Assembly: GCF_003284585.1 (NCBI RefSeq)
Contig: NZ_QKRX01000004.1
Location: forward strand, 1-64,000
From: Nitrincola tibetensis
Lineage (GTDB): Bacteria; Pseudomonadota; Gammaproteobacteria; Pseudomonadales; Balneatricaceae
Reading direction: 5' to 3'
Length of the DNA stretch: 64,000 bases
The number at the start of each line of letters is the position of its first letter. The first letter of the stretch is position 1. The notes under the pieces were generated by a model. That model saw only the letters and a program-made list of their open reading frames with translations, searched no databases and had not been told where the DNA came from. A program made the translations under genes and the position numbers. Shown here one piece after another: positions 1-8,121 of the stretch.

Positions 1-735
1 CATCTTCTTCAACAATCGCGGTTGTCGTGACGGTATTGCCATTTTGGTCGGTAATGGTGACTTCCAGCTCTGAGCCGGGTGGGATATCAGTGGTATCACC
101 TGTAACCGTAATGCTTGGACCTGTATTATCGACGTCAGTCTCAACTGTGATCTCTGAAGGCACGGCATCCAGTTCATCAGTACCCGTTCCAGTCACTGGA
201 TTGCCGTTATTGTCTGTACCTGTAACGACAATATCCAAATCGCCATCGGTTAAATCAGTAATATCTAGATCAACAGTGTAGCTACCATCTTCTTCAACAA
301 TCGCGGTTGTCGTGACGGTATTGCCATTTTGGTCGGTAATGGTGACTTCCAGCTCTGAGCCGGGCGGGATATCAGTGGTATCACCTGTAACCGTAATGCT
401 TGGACCCGTGTTGTCGACGTCAGTCTCAACTGTGATCTCTGAAGGCACGGCATCCAGCTCATCGGTACCCGTTCCAGTCACTGGATTGCCGTTATTGTCT
501 GTACCTGTAACGACAATATCCAAATCGCCATCGGTTAAATCAGTAATATCTAGATCAACGGTGTAGCTACCATCTTCTTCAACAATCGCGGTTGTCGTGA
601 CGGTATTGCCATTTTGGTCGGTAATGGTGACTTCCAGCTCTGAGCCGGGAGGGATATCAGTGGTATCACCTGTAACCGTAATACTTGGACCTGTGTTATC
701 GACCTCAGTCTCAACCGTAATCTCGGACTCGACAA
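1..735. repeat. 285-bp tandem repeats inside the adhesin gene
   Basis: The block beginning GTTGTCGTGACGG recurs at 21, 306 and 591, an exact 285-bp period, which is 95 residues per Ig-like domain. The units shown are almost identical in DNA, with scattered single-base differences. A diverged unit follows at about 735-1000. The array continues past the left edge. Such homogeneous arrays are usual in giant adhesins and can change copy number by recombination. Confidence 0.9.
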
Positions 736-1495
736 TATCCAGCTCTACTGTTGTTTGATCCGTTACAGGATTGCCATCGTTATCAGTCGTAGACGTATCT
801 ATAGTAATTGGACCATCTGTAAGGTCTGTAACATCGACATCTTCAGTGGTATAACTACCATTTTCTTCAACTACAGCTGATGTAGTTACCGTATTGTTAT
901 TCTTGTCCGTAATAACAATAACAACTGTGTTTCCGGGTGGTATGTTAGTTGTATCACCAGTCACAACAATCGTGCCCGAGTTCGGGTTATTGACAAGCGT
1001 AGTTAACGTTCCTGGGTCGTTTACGGTTGCACCATCGAAAATTAGACCTTCAAAGCTCTCAGCGCCTATAGTGCCAAACTGGAAAGCTAGTGGATCAACA
1101 GCTTCAACAATACGTGTCAACTGAACAAAGGAAGCCCCACCACCATCTGGCGCACCATCAGTACCAGCAGCAGGAGCCTCTAACTCATCTAATAAATCAC
1201 CATCGCCATCAAGCGCCGCTAAAATTGCATCTAGTGTAGGATCAACAACGACACTTTCATCAGACACATCAGGTGCTGCACTGCGCTGGGATGCCGACAT
1301 TAAGAGCGATTGATCTGGTCCTACTGAAACCAACTCACCCTCAAAATCAAGCACAACTTCTGCGCCTGTTGCCGTAACAAGCGTTTCTCCCGGCAATAGT
1401 CCATCGCCCACTTGAAGTAAACGCAGGCTACCATCAAAAGATCTTGCCCAAACGTCACCAGTCAAACTAGTTACAACAGCCACAAAGTTTTCCAT
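1..1495 (-). CDS. LapA-like giant adhesin, N-terminal part (cut by window edge)
   Basis: The gene starts at 1495 (minus strand) and reads leftwards out of the window, so only about 498 N-terminal residues are visible. The start has an AAGGTG-like ribosome site about ten bases upstream. Residues 1-60 (start MENFVAVVTS, then GDVWARS and LLPGETLVT) fit the retention module that anchors LapA-type adhesins in the outer-membrane channel. A P-A-A-G stretch at residues 108-111 fits the di-alanine site cut by LapG; in Pseudomonas fluorescens LapA the cut is between A108 and A109. From about residue 150 there are Ig-like repeats, near-identical at the distal end. There is no classical signal peptide, as expected for type I export. 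Secretion genes lie divergently at 1955-7016 and lapD/lapG at 9992-12667. C-terminal calcium-binding and secretion regions would lie outside the window. Confidence 0.85.
   Translation of the reverse strand, partial: MENFVAVVTSLTGDVWARSFDGSLRLLQVGDGLLPGETLVTATGAEVVLDFEGELVSVGPDQSLLMSASQRSAAPDVSDESVVVDPTLDAILAALDGDGDLLDELEAPAAGTDGAPDGGGASFVQLTRIVEAVDPLAFQFGTIGAESFEGLIFDGATVNDPGTLTTLVNNPNSGTIVVTGDTTNIPPGNTVVIVITDKNNNTVTTSAVVEENGSYTTEDVDVTDLTDGPITIDTSTTDNDGNPVTDQTTVELDIVESEITVETEVDNTGPSITVTGDTTDIPPGSELEVTITDQNGNTVTTTAIVEEDGSYTVDLDITDLTDGDLDIVVTGTDNNGNPVTGTGTDELDAVPSEITVETDVDNTGPSITVTGDTTDIPPGSELEVTITDQNGNTVTTTAIVEEDGSYTVDLDITDLTDGDLDIVVTGTDNNGNPVTGTGTDELDAVPSEITVETDVDNTGPSITVTGDTTDIPPGSELEVTITDQNGNTVTTTAIVEED
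1163..1174 (-). other. Predicted LapG cleavage site in the adhesin
   Basis: These codons encode Pro108-Ala109-Ala110-Gly111. LapG-family proteases cut LapA-type adhesins between two alanines in a [T/A/P]-A-A-G context about 100 residues from the N-terminus. The position and sequence fit well, and a LapG gene lies nearby at 11957-12667. Assignment is by motif only. Confidence 0.65.
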
Positions 1496-1954
1496 AAAAT
1501 CAGCACCTTATCTAATACTGCATTTGACAAGCGACGATAAAAATCACTTATCTATAGGATTTATATGGTGTACATACTAGTCTTTAGCAGACAAATAGGT
1601 ATTGTACCGATGTACAGTTCAGACCTTTTAGTATGAATAAATTGAAAATAGAATAAGAGATCGACAAGAAAGGACCCACACAAAACATATGTTTAATTTT
1701 ATTACACTGCAAAATAAGGGACAAATTAAAACAAACGATTTATTTTCTATTTTTATCCCATGCAATAAAATGCAAATCAGAAAAAACGCAAGAATTAAAT
1801 GATTCCTAACAAGTATTGTGCACTCATCCTCACTGTTTTATGATAACGTTCTTTATTGTAAATGCTTAAAAATAAAATAAATCCAAAAGCAGAAAAAAAA
1901 GAAAAAACAGAACTATCTAGATCGGCTATTCTACTTAACAAGGACTTCGGGAAT
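1496..1954. promoter_or_regulatory. Divergent adhesin / secretion promoter region
   Basis: This AT-rich stretch of about 460 bp separates the divergent adhesin gene and the TolC gene. It must hold promoters for both, but no single -35/-10 pair stands out. TGTAC occurs three times close together (1569, 1603, 1611). The nine bases at 1600-1608 (TATTGTACC) are the exact reverse complement of GGTACAATA upstream of the beta-roll gene at 19346. An open frame extends from 1862 in frame with the TolC gene, but its first 31 residues are lysine-rich and it lacks a ribosome site, so it is treated as untranslated leader. Confidence 0.5.
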
Positions 1955-3361
1955 ATGATCAACAGTAAAAAAAGTAAAACTCTATGCACCCTAATTGCTA
2001 GCATATGCTTATATTCTACGAGCACACTTACTCTAGCTGAAACAGCATCCAATCACTTTCCCGATGTTGTAAAACACGCAATTGAAAGCAACCCCGAAAT
2101 CCAGGCCAGCTGGCATAATTTCATTGCATCTGGATACGATATTGATGCAGCACAAAGTGGCTATCGTCCAACCTTAGATTTTCTTGCCTCTTACGGTTTC
2201 GAATGGAACGACTATAAATCCAAACGTAGCTATGACGGCGCATCTGTTCAAATGACACTAACACAGATGCTTTATGATGGACTACGCACCTCTAACGACA
2301 TTAAACGCTTTAGTAATCTTCAGCTTGTTCGCTATTTCGAATTACTTGACAGTATAGAGAACACTACACTTTCGGCTTTAAAAGCATATGAAGATGTACT
2401 TCGCTTTCGAGAGCTGGCAAGGTTAGCGGAAGAAAATCTTGCTGAACACATCTCTGTATACAATCAAATTGAAGAAAGCGCTAGGGCTGGCGTTGCACGA
2501 CGCGCCGACTTAGAACAGATCAGTGGTCGCTTATCGCTTGCGGAAACAAACTTATTGATAGAGCTTTCCAACCTTCACGACGTAAGTGCTCGGTATTTAC
2601 GCATTGTTGGGGCATTACCAGGTGACAACCTCACCCCCTTACAATTCAATGACAACCTAGTTCCAGCCAACACTCGTGAAGCTCTTCATTTGGCATATCA
2701 GGCCAACCCTGGGTTTCATGCAGCTATTCGTAACGTAGAAGCTGCAAAAGCCAATGAAAAACTTCAAAAAGGCATTTTACTTCCAGAACTTAGTTTTAAT
2801 GCCAGGCACACAACTAGAACGTTTGACTCACAAGGCACGAACAATCAAGAGTCAGAAAGCCGTGCAGCGCTTGATTTCCGACTTAATATTTACAAGGGCG
2901 GTCGCGATATTGCCAACATTAACAAAGCGACCCATGAGCACTTAGCAACTGAATCTCAAAAAGATGCGTCCTGTGTAGTTTTACGCGAAGCTGTTCAAAC
3001 TTCCTTAAGCAACATACGCAAGCTTGATGAGCAGATTCCATTTTTAAATCAACATCGTATTTCTTCTGACAACGTTAGAATGGCGTACAAAAATCAATTT
3101 GATATAGGGCAGCGATCTTTACTAGATGTTCTCGATTCTGAAAATGAGTTTTTTCAAGCTAGTCGCGCCTATGTGAATGCACTAGCTGATAGAAACATTG
3201 TGGCAGCGGAGTCCCTTACACTCACAGGACAACTACTGACTTCATTAAATATTGTGCGTGAAGGCCTGCCAACTCTTGAAGAACTTGGAGCCGACTCTCT
3301 AGATCCTACTGAGTTAGCCTGTGAAGCCCTTGATCTTAAAGAACTTACAGCACAACGTTGA
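1955..3361 (+). CDS. TolC-family outer-membrane channel of the Lap type I secretion system (LapE-like)
   Basis: It encodes a 468-residue outer-membrane efflux protein that would form the exit duct for the adhesin. The start at 1955 is chosen because AAGGA lies about ten bases upstream and the protein then opens with a typical signal peptide (MINSKKSKTLC..., likely cut after the LTLA segment). The body has the paired helical regions of the type I secretion TolC family, including the conserved stretch around LAEENLAEHISVYNQIE and the DVLDSENEFFQA segment. It is the first gene of a co-oriented run with LapB and LapC. A longer paralogue with an extra OmpA domain lies at 8122-9960 and is very similar through the TolC part. 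Confidence 0.88.
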   Translation: MINSKKSKTLCTLIASICLYSTSTLTLAETASNHFPDVVKHAIESNPEIQASWHNFIASGYDIDAAQSGYRPTLDFLASYGFEWNDYKSKRSYDGASVQMTLTQMLYDGLRTSNDIKRFSNLQLVRYFELLDSIENTTLSALKAYEDVLRFRELARLAEENLAEHISVYNQIEESARAGVARRADLEQISGRLSLAETNLLIELSNLHDVSARYLRIVGALPGDNLTPLQFNDNLVPANTREALHLAYQANPGFHAAIRNVEAAKANEKLQKGILLPELSFNARHTTRTFDSQGTNNQESESRAALDFRLNIYKGGRDIANINKATHEHLATESQKDASCVVLREAVQTSLSNIRKLDEQIPFLNQHRISSDNVRMAYKNQFDIGQRSLLDVLDSENEFFQASRAYVNALADRNIVAAESLTLTGQLLTSLNIVREGLPTLEELGADSLDPTELACEALDLKELTAQR

Positions 3362-3387
3362 GATTGATAAGAACAATTTGTCATTTA

Positions 3388-3422
3388 CATGGCTATCGCC
3401 ACTACCCAAAACGATAGTCATG
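3388..3422 (+). promoter_or_regulatory. Intercistronic hairpin between TolC and LapB genes
   Basis: CATGGCTATCG (3388-3398) pairs with CGATAGTCATG (3412-3422), giving 11 pairs with one G-U. No run of T follows, so it is more likely an mRNA processing or stability element, or a weak attenuator, than a full terminator. Confidence 0.45.
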
Positions 3423-3444
3423 TTATTTACATTTAAGGGACCTT

Positions 3445-5589
3445 ATGTCGACAACAGTAGCTTCAGAAAATCGTGGTGGGATTCTTGTAGATTGCTTATT
3501 AATCATATGTAAGCATCATGACAGAGCACTATCACGCGAGTCTGCTATTGCTGGCTTACCACTTGAAAAGGGCGTTTTAACTCCTTCTGTGTTCCCCAGA
3601 TCTGCCAAAAGAGCTGACTTATCTACACGTTTTTCAAACACAGCGCTGCAATCAATCCTATCTGAAATGCTTCCTGCCATTTTAATTCTAAAAAAGGATA
3701 ATGCCTGTGTACTACTGGAAATTAACCAAGAGGAAAACACGGCTAAAGTTATATTCCCTCAGATTAACTCATCAAAAGTATTAACTGTACCCATATCAAA
3801 GTTAGAGTCAGGCTATACAGGCAACGTAATTTACATAAAGCCAGAACTTCAATTTGACAAACGCGCGCCTGAGATTAAAGAGTTAAAAGAACGCCATTGG
3901 TTTTGGAGCGTCATCAAAGATAATCGTCGAATTTATAGAGACGTTATAATATCGGCAATAATGATTAACCTCTTCGCCATTGCCATGCCATTATTTATCA
4001 TGAATGTGTACGATAGAGTTGTACCCAATCATGCAACCGATACACTCTGGGTATTAAGTGCAGGTGTCTTTCTTGTGCTCTGCTCCGATTTAGTTTTAAA
4101 GCTGATGAGAAGCTGGTTTATCGACTTAGCCGCGAGCCGAGCCGATGTCAAACTATCCTCCTCAATCATGGAACGCGTACTGGGCATGAAACTGGTCAAT
4201 CGTCCAGCATCATCAGGCTCCTTTGCCTCAAACGTTCAATCATTTGAATCGATCCGAAGCTTTATTGGCTCAATGACTGTCGTTTCACTCGTTGACCTAC
4301 CTTTTGTCGCTTTTTTCGCCATCATTATAGCCATCATAGGGTGGCCACTTGTTTTACCTATTATATTCGGCGCTACTTTAATACTCCTATATGCACTATC
4401 CGCACAGAGCAAAATGCATAAACTCTCTGAAGACTCCATGCGTGCTGGTGCCATGCGAAACGCGACATTAGTTGAAAGCATTTCAAATATTGAAACTCTA
4501 AAATGTTTTGGCGGTGAAAGTAAAATTCAATCCATCTGGGAAAAAACAACACAGTTTTTATCGCGCAATACTTCCCAAATGCGCTTGATCGCTTCCTCAA
4601 TTACCAGTGGTGCGCAGTGGGTGCAACACAGCGTTGCCGTTTGCATCATCATCATTGGTGTTTATATGATCATTGAAGGCCAACTCACACAAGGCGGCCT
4701 TATTGCAGCTTATCTTTTATCTTCTCGAGCTATGGCTCCTATTAGCCAAGCAGCAGGCCTTTTATCACAATATCATAATGCCGCAACGGCGATGCAATCT
4801 CTTAATGATCTAATGGAGCGCCCTGTAGAACGCCCTGCCGGAAAAAACTGGGTTACACGACCAAGATTAAAAGGCGATATTGAGTTTAAAAATGTTAACT
4901 TTCGTTACCCTGATGACGAAAGACTCGCGTTATCTCGTGTCAGTTTTAAAATAAAAGCGGGTGAGCACGTTGCCATTTTAGGTAGAAATGGTTCGGGTAA
5001 AAGCACACTAGAAAAACTAATACTTGGGCTCTACGAACCTGAATCTGGCGCTGTCTTAGTTGACGGAGTTGATATTAGACAAATTGACCCCGCAGAGCTT
5101 AGACGAGATATTGGATATGTGCCTCAAGACATTACTTTATTCTTTGGCTCATTAAAAGACAATATAATCACGTCTTCTTCGAATGCTACAGATGAGGAAA
5201 TTATTCAATCTGCCAACATTAGTGGCTTAGCTCCTTTTATCAATTCGCATCCTGCTGGATTTGACATGCCAGTTGGTGAAAAAGGACAGCTTTTATCCGG
5301 CGGCCAGCGCCAAGCTGTTGCAATCGCGCGAGCTGTCATTAACAACCCACCACTTCTGCTACTTGATGAACCAACAGGATCTTTGGACCATTCAAGCGAA
5401 GAATATATTAAACAAAACCTTCAAACCTTTGGCCAAGATAAAACGATGATCATCATCACACATAGAACATCACTACTTGCACTAGCTGACAGAATTATAG
5501 TGATTGATGGTGGCATGATTATGGCAGATGGCCCTAAAAATGATGTAATGGAAGCCTTACGACAAGGTCGTGTCGGGAGCGCATCATAA
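3445..5589 (+). CDS. lapB: Type I secretion ABC transporter, LapB family
   Basis: This 714-residue inner-membrane permease/ATPase drives export of the LapA-like adhesin. The first 130 or so residues form a C39-peptidase-like domain without the protease active site, as in LapB, where it serves substrate docking. A six-helix ABC membrane domain follows at about 150-430. The nucleotide-binding domain has Walker A GRNGSGKST near residue 513, signature LSGGQRQ near 617 and Walker B LLLLDEP near 637. AAGGGA lies just before the ATG. The last codon overlaps the ATG of lapC by one base, so the two are probably translationally coupled. Confidence 0.92.
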   Translation: MSTTVASENRGGILVDCLLIICKHHDRALSRESAIAGLPLEKGVLTPSVFPRSAKRADLSTRFSNTALQSILSEMLPAILILKKDNACVLLEINQEENTAKVIFPQINSSKVLTVPISKLESGYTGNVIYIKPELQFDKRAPEIKELKERHWFWSVIKDNRRIYRDVIISAIMINLFAIAMPLFIMNVYDRVVPNHATDTLWVLSAGVFLVLCSDLVLKLMRSWFIDLAASRADVKLSSSIMERVLGMKLVNRPASSGSFASNVQSFESIRSFIGSMTVVSLVDLPFVAFFAIIIAIIGWPLVLPIIFGATLILLYALSAQSKMHKLSEDSMRAGAMRNATLVESISNIETLKCFGGESKIQSIWEKTTQFLSRNTSQMRLIASSITSGAQWVQHSVAVCIIIIGVYMIIEGQLTQGGLIAAYLLSSRAMAPISQAAGLLSQYHNAATAMQSLNDLMERPVERPAGKNWVTRPRLKGDIEFKNVNFRYPDDERLALSRVSFKIKAGEHVAILGRNGSGKSTLEKLILGLYEPESGAVLVDGVDIRQIDPAELRRDIGYVPQDITLFFGSLKDNIITSSSNATDEEIIQSANISGLAPFINSHPAGFDMPVGEKGQLLSGGQRQAVAIARAVINNPPLLLLDEPTGSLDHSSEEYIKQNLQTFGQDKTMIIITHRTSLLALADRIIVIDGGMIMADGPKNDVMEALRQGRVGSAS

Positions 5590-7016
5590 TGACAGAGACT
5601 AAAACATATAAAACAACAGAGCAGAAAGGTTTTGAAAAACTGGGCACTCTTTCAACGAGTGTTGGTGATAAAGGCATTACAGTTATTGAAAAGCTCTTCG
5701 GACGCTTATTAAACCAATCAGATAACACTGACTGGTCAGCAGATGCACAGTGGGCCCATATTCAACAAGAGCCTGTTCGTGGCCGTCGTCTTTTGTATGT
5801 GATGGCATGCATTCTTATACTCTTAATTATATGGTCTGCATTTGCTCCCTTAGATGAAGTTGCTCGCGGAGATGGTAAAGTTATCCCTTCTCAACAACTG
5901 CAAATTATACAATCATTGGATGGTGGTATTGTTGAAGGCATTCTCGTGCGCGAGGGTGAGATTGTTGAACCCGGCCAAACCCTTATTAAAATTGATCCAA
6001 CTCGCTTCATTTCCAGCTTCAGAGAAAGCCGTGCTCAATTTTTAGCCCTAAGTGCTGAAGTCGCTCGCTTACGCGCGCTAACAGATGGAGTTGAACCCGA
6101 TTTCTCAGCGGAACTAGAACTTGAGGCTCCTGAAATCGTTGCTCTCGAAAGGCGGCTGTACTTTTCTAACCTAGAAGAACTAAGTGAACAAAGTGGTATT
6201 TTTGAACAACAGCTGGCACAACGCCAACAAGATCTTCGTGAAGCTCGTGCAGCACGCGACCAGTATGCCCGCTCACTTTCTTTGAGTTCCCGAGAGCTTG
6301 ACGTCACCCGTCCCTTACTTAGCTCGGGCGCCGTGTCGGATGTCGATATCATACGTTTAGAAAGAGAGGTTTCTAACGCCAGAGGTGAACTTAATCGTGC
6401 CGAAGCAGCAATAAGCCGCGCATCATCGGCCATAGAAGAGGCCCGAAATAAAATACGAGAGGCCCAACTCAATACCTCTAATAAGTGGCGAGCTCAACTT
6501 TCAGAAAGCCGAGCTAGACTTGAAGCTCTAACAGAAGCCGAAACAGGTTTAGCCGACAAGGTTACTCAAACAGATATACGCTCACCTGTTCGAGGAACTG
6601 TACAACGCTTATTTGTAAATACTGTCGGTGGAGTTGTCACACCCGGTCGAGATATTGTAGAAATCATCCCCTTAGACGATGCTTTGATCATTGAAGCAAG
6701 GATACAGCCAAAGGACATCGCCTTTATTCGTCCAGGACAGCAGGCCATGATCAAGTTCACCGCATATGATTTTGCAATTTTTGGTGGACTAATTGCTGAA
6801 GTTCAGCACATAAGTGCCGATACAATAACGGATGAAAAAGATAACACCTATTACCTTGTAAGATTACAAACGCACACCTCCGGCTTCGCAGATGACTTGC
6901 TAATCATTCCAGGCATGACGACGCAGGTAGATATTATGACAGGCAAGAAAACCGTACTTGAATACTTACTAAAACCCGTGTTACGTGCGACTTCTCAGGC
7001 GATGACAGAACGATGA
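5589..7016 (+). CDS. lapC: Type I secretion membrane fusion protein, LapC/HlyD family
   Basis: This 475-residue HlyD-type adaptor spans the periplasm between LapB and the TolC channel. A single membrane segment lies near residues 70-90 (LLYVMACILILLIIWSAFAP), after a longer cytosolic leader than average. A lipoyl half-motif (GDGKVIPSQQLQIIQSLDGG), a long coiled coil at about 155-320, and the second lipoyl/beta-barrel region (DIRSPVRGTVQRL) follow. The C-terminal part has the usual PGMTTQVDIMTGKKTVLEYLL ending pattern. It overlaps lapB by one base and the next gene by four bases (ATGA), which indicates one operon. Confidence 0.92.
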   Translation: MTETKTYKTTEQKGFEKLGTLSTSVGDKGITVIEKLFGRLLNQSDNTDWSADAQWAHIQQEPVRGRRLLYVMACILILLIIWSAFAPLDEVARGDGKVIPSQQLQIIQSLDGGIVEGILVREGEIVEPGQTLIKIDPTRFISSFRESRAQFLALSAEVARLRALTDGVEPDFSAELELEAPEIVALERRLYFSNLEELSEQSGIFEQQLAQRQQDLREARAARDQYARSLSLSSRELDVTRPLLSSGAVSDVDIIRLEREVSNARGELNRAEAAISRASSAIEEARNKIREAQLNTSNKWRAQLSESRARLEALTEAETGLADKVTQTDIRSPVRGTVQRLFVNTVGGVVTPGRDIVEIIPLDDALIIEARIQPKDIAFIRPGQQAMIKFTAYDFAIFGGLIAEVQHISADTITDEKDNTYYLVRLQTHTSGFADDLLIIPGMTTQVDIMTGKKTVLEYLLKPVLRATSQAMTER

Positions 7017-7618
7017 ATATAAAAAATACATTTATTACGGACGATAATCTAAAAATTTCTCGCTGGTCTATGGCATTTCCAGATGCTGAGATTATTTCAA
7101 CAACACAGTTTGAACCACAATTTCATCAATCTGATGTTGTATGGATCGTGGTTGGCATCGAAAATTGGCAATCACTCATTTCTGACTATACACAGCTAGG
7201 AATACCCGTGATTGCATTATCTAAGCGCATGACACTTGCAGAACTCCGTCAAGCCCTAGAATTAGGTGCTCGAGCGTATGTCGAGGCGCTGGCAAACGTT
7301 AATACATTAAAACAAGTCGCAGAAACGGTAACTAATGGTGCCATGTGGTTACCTGCACCATTACTAACCCGTATTATAGGATCTCTATCAAATATCTTAC
7401 CTGAGCCCAATAGTTTTCAGAAATCACCCTTAGAAATTTTGACGCAAAGAGAACGCCAAGTAACCGAGGCCGTTGCACAAGGTGCCTCTAATAAGGAAGT
7501 AGCAAAGCAGCTTAATATTACTGAACGAACCGTCAAAGCTCATTTAACCTCGATTTATGAAAAGCTTCAGGTTAAAGATCGGATGCATTTGATGCTAATT
7601 GCTAGAGTCGGGCCGTAG
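7013..7618 (+). CDS. LuxR-type regulator with pseudo-receiver domain
   Basis: This 201-residue protein has a receiver-like N-terminal domain and a LuxR/NarL helix-turn-helix at about residues 140-198 (LTQRERQVTEAVAQG, then ERTVKAHL). The receiver looks non-functional for phosphorylation: the strand VVWIVVGIE lacks the acceptor aspartate, although an ALSK segment keeps the lysine region. In this it resembles the CsgD/VpsT group. The VpsT c-di-GMP motif W[F/L/M][T/S]R is replaced by W112-L-P-A115, so c-di-GMP binding by that route is doubtful. Its ATG overlaps the lapC stop by four bases, so it is made with the secretion machine and probably regulates the adhesin or this operon. The target is inference. 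Confidence 0.8.
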   Translation: MNIKNTFITDDNLKISRWSMAFPDAEIISTTQFEPQFHQSDVVWIVVGIENWQSLISDYTQLGIPVIALSKRMTLAELRQALELGARAYVEALANVNTLKQVAETVTNGAMWLPAPLLTRIIGSLSNILPEPNSFQKSPLEILTQRERQVTEAVAQGASNKEVAKQLNITERTVKAHLTSIYEKLQVKDRMHLMLIARVGP

Positions 7619-7624
7619 AGGCCT

Positions 7625-7638
7625 TCGTTAATTAACGA
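7625..7638. promoter_or_regulatory. Perfect 14-bp palindrome downstream of the LuxR gene
   Basis: TCGTTAATTAACGA is a perfect palindrome in the 37-bp gap between the LuxR-type gene and the next small gene, just before its AAAGGA ribosome site. It could be a binding site for the neighbouring regulator or a small translational hairpin. No function is known. Confidence 0.35.
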
Positions 7639-7655
7639 GAATAAAGGACGTTCGC

Positions 7656-8000
7656 ATGTACGTTAAACGCAATCATGAAGCAAAAATCATAGCCGTCAGC
7701 ATAGACAAAAGTGCGGAATTTTATGAGTGGGTTGAAGATGACGCTTCGGATCTAATGGACTTTCTGCCTTTTTCAGTCCAAGACTCCAAGGCTGACTCCC
7801 TTGCGTTTAACGACACTGAACTAATACGGGTTGTTGATGACTTGATAGATTTGCTCACTGAAAAGCAAATCATTCAATTCACTGAGCTTCCTCAAGCGGC
7901 TCAGTTAAAACTGTTGCGACGCCAAACACTCAGAAAAAAAGCAAACAGACTAGATCTTCTCTCCGAAGACCCTGAAGAGGAGACGATTCATTTAAATTAA
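7656..8000 (+). CDS. Small conserved protein, resembles the family mislabelled 'tryptophan synthase subunit beta-like'
   Basis: This 114-residue acidic protein has no signal peptide or membrane segment. It begins MYVKRNHEAKIIAVSID and has a central helix-rich stretch (ELIRVVDDLIDLLTEKQII) followed by FTELPQAAQLKLLRRQ. That pattern recalls a short family common in pseudomonads that databases carry under the misnomer tryptophan synthase subunit beta-like; no enzyme domain is present. A clear ribosome site (AAAGGA) lies before the ATG. It follows the LuxR gene by 37 bp on the same strand and may share its transcript. The function is unknown; the family match is from memory. Confidence 0.7.
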   Translation: MYVKRNHEAKIIAVSIDKSAEFYEWVEDDASDLMDFLPFSVQDSKADSLAFNDTELIRVVDDLIDLLTEKQIIQFTELPQAAQLKLLRRQTLRKKANRLDLLSEDPEEETIHLN

Positions 8001-8121
8001 TAAGATGCCCGACTAGACTGATTATTAACTGCTGCAATAATTACGTAATCTTAGCAAGATTGTTGAGTGAAGTTGCAGACAACCCAAAACGTCTCTAAAA
8101 GAAACTCCTTCTAGAGCTTAG

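Noticed and set aside
1-1000. Possible CRISPR array from evenly spaced repeats
   Set aside because: Repeat unit is 285 bp, contiguous and in frame, with no short repeat and unique spacers.
27-1124. Open frames of 76-84 codons on the plus strand (27-281, 312-566, 894-1124)
   Set aside because: They lie antisense to the adhesin repeats and recur with the same 285-bp period; the minus-strand frame gives a coherent retention module and Ig-like domains.
1862-1954. N-terminal extension of the first TolC gene
   Set aside because: The extra 31 residues are lysine-rich, precede the signal peptide and have no ribosome site; the start at 1955 is better.
6035-6472. 145-codon minus-strand open frame within lapC
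   Set aside because: Serine/arginine-rich shadow of the lapC coiled coil; the plus-strand gene is clear.
7625-7638. The 14-bp palindrome as a mobile-element or attachment site
   Set aside because: No integrase, duplication or transfer genes are nearby; a regulator site is the simpler reading.
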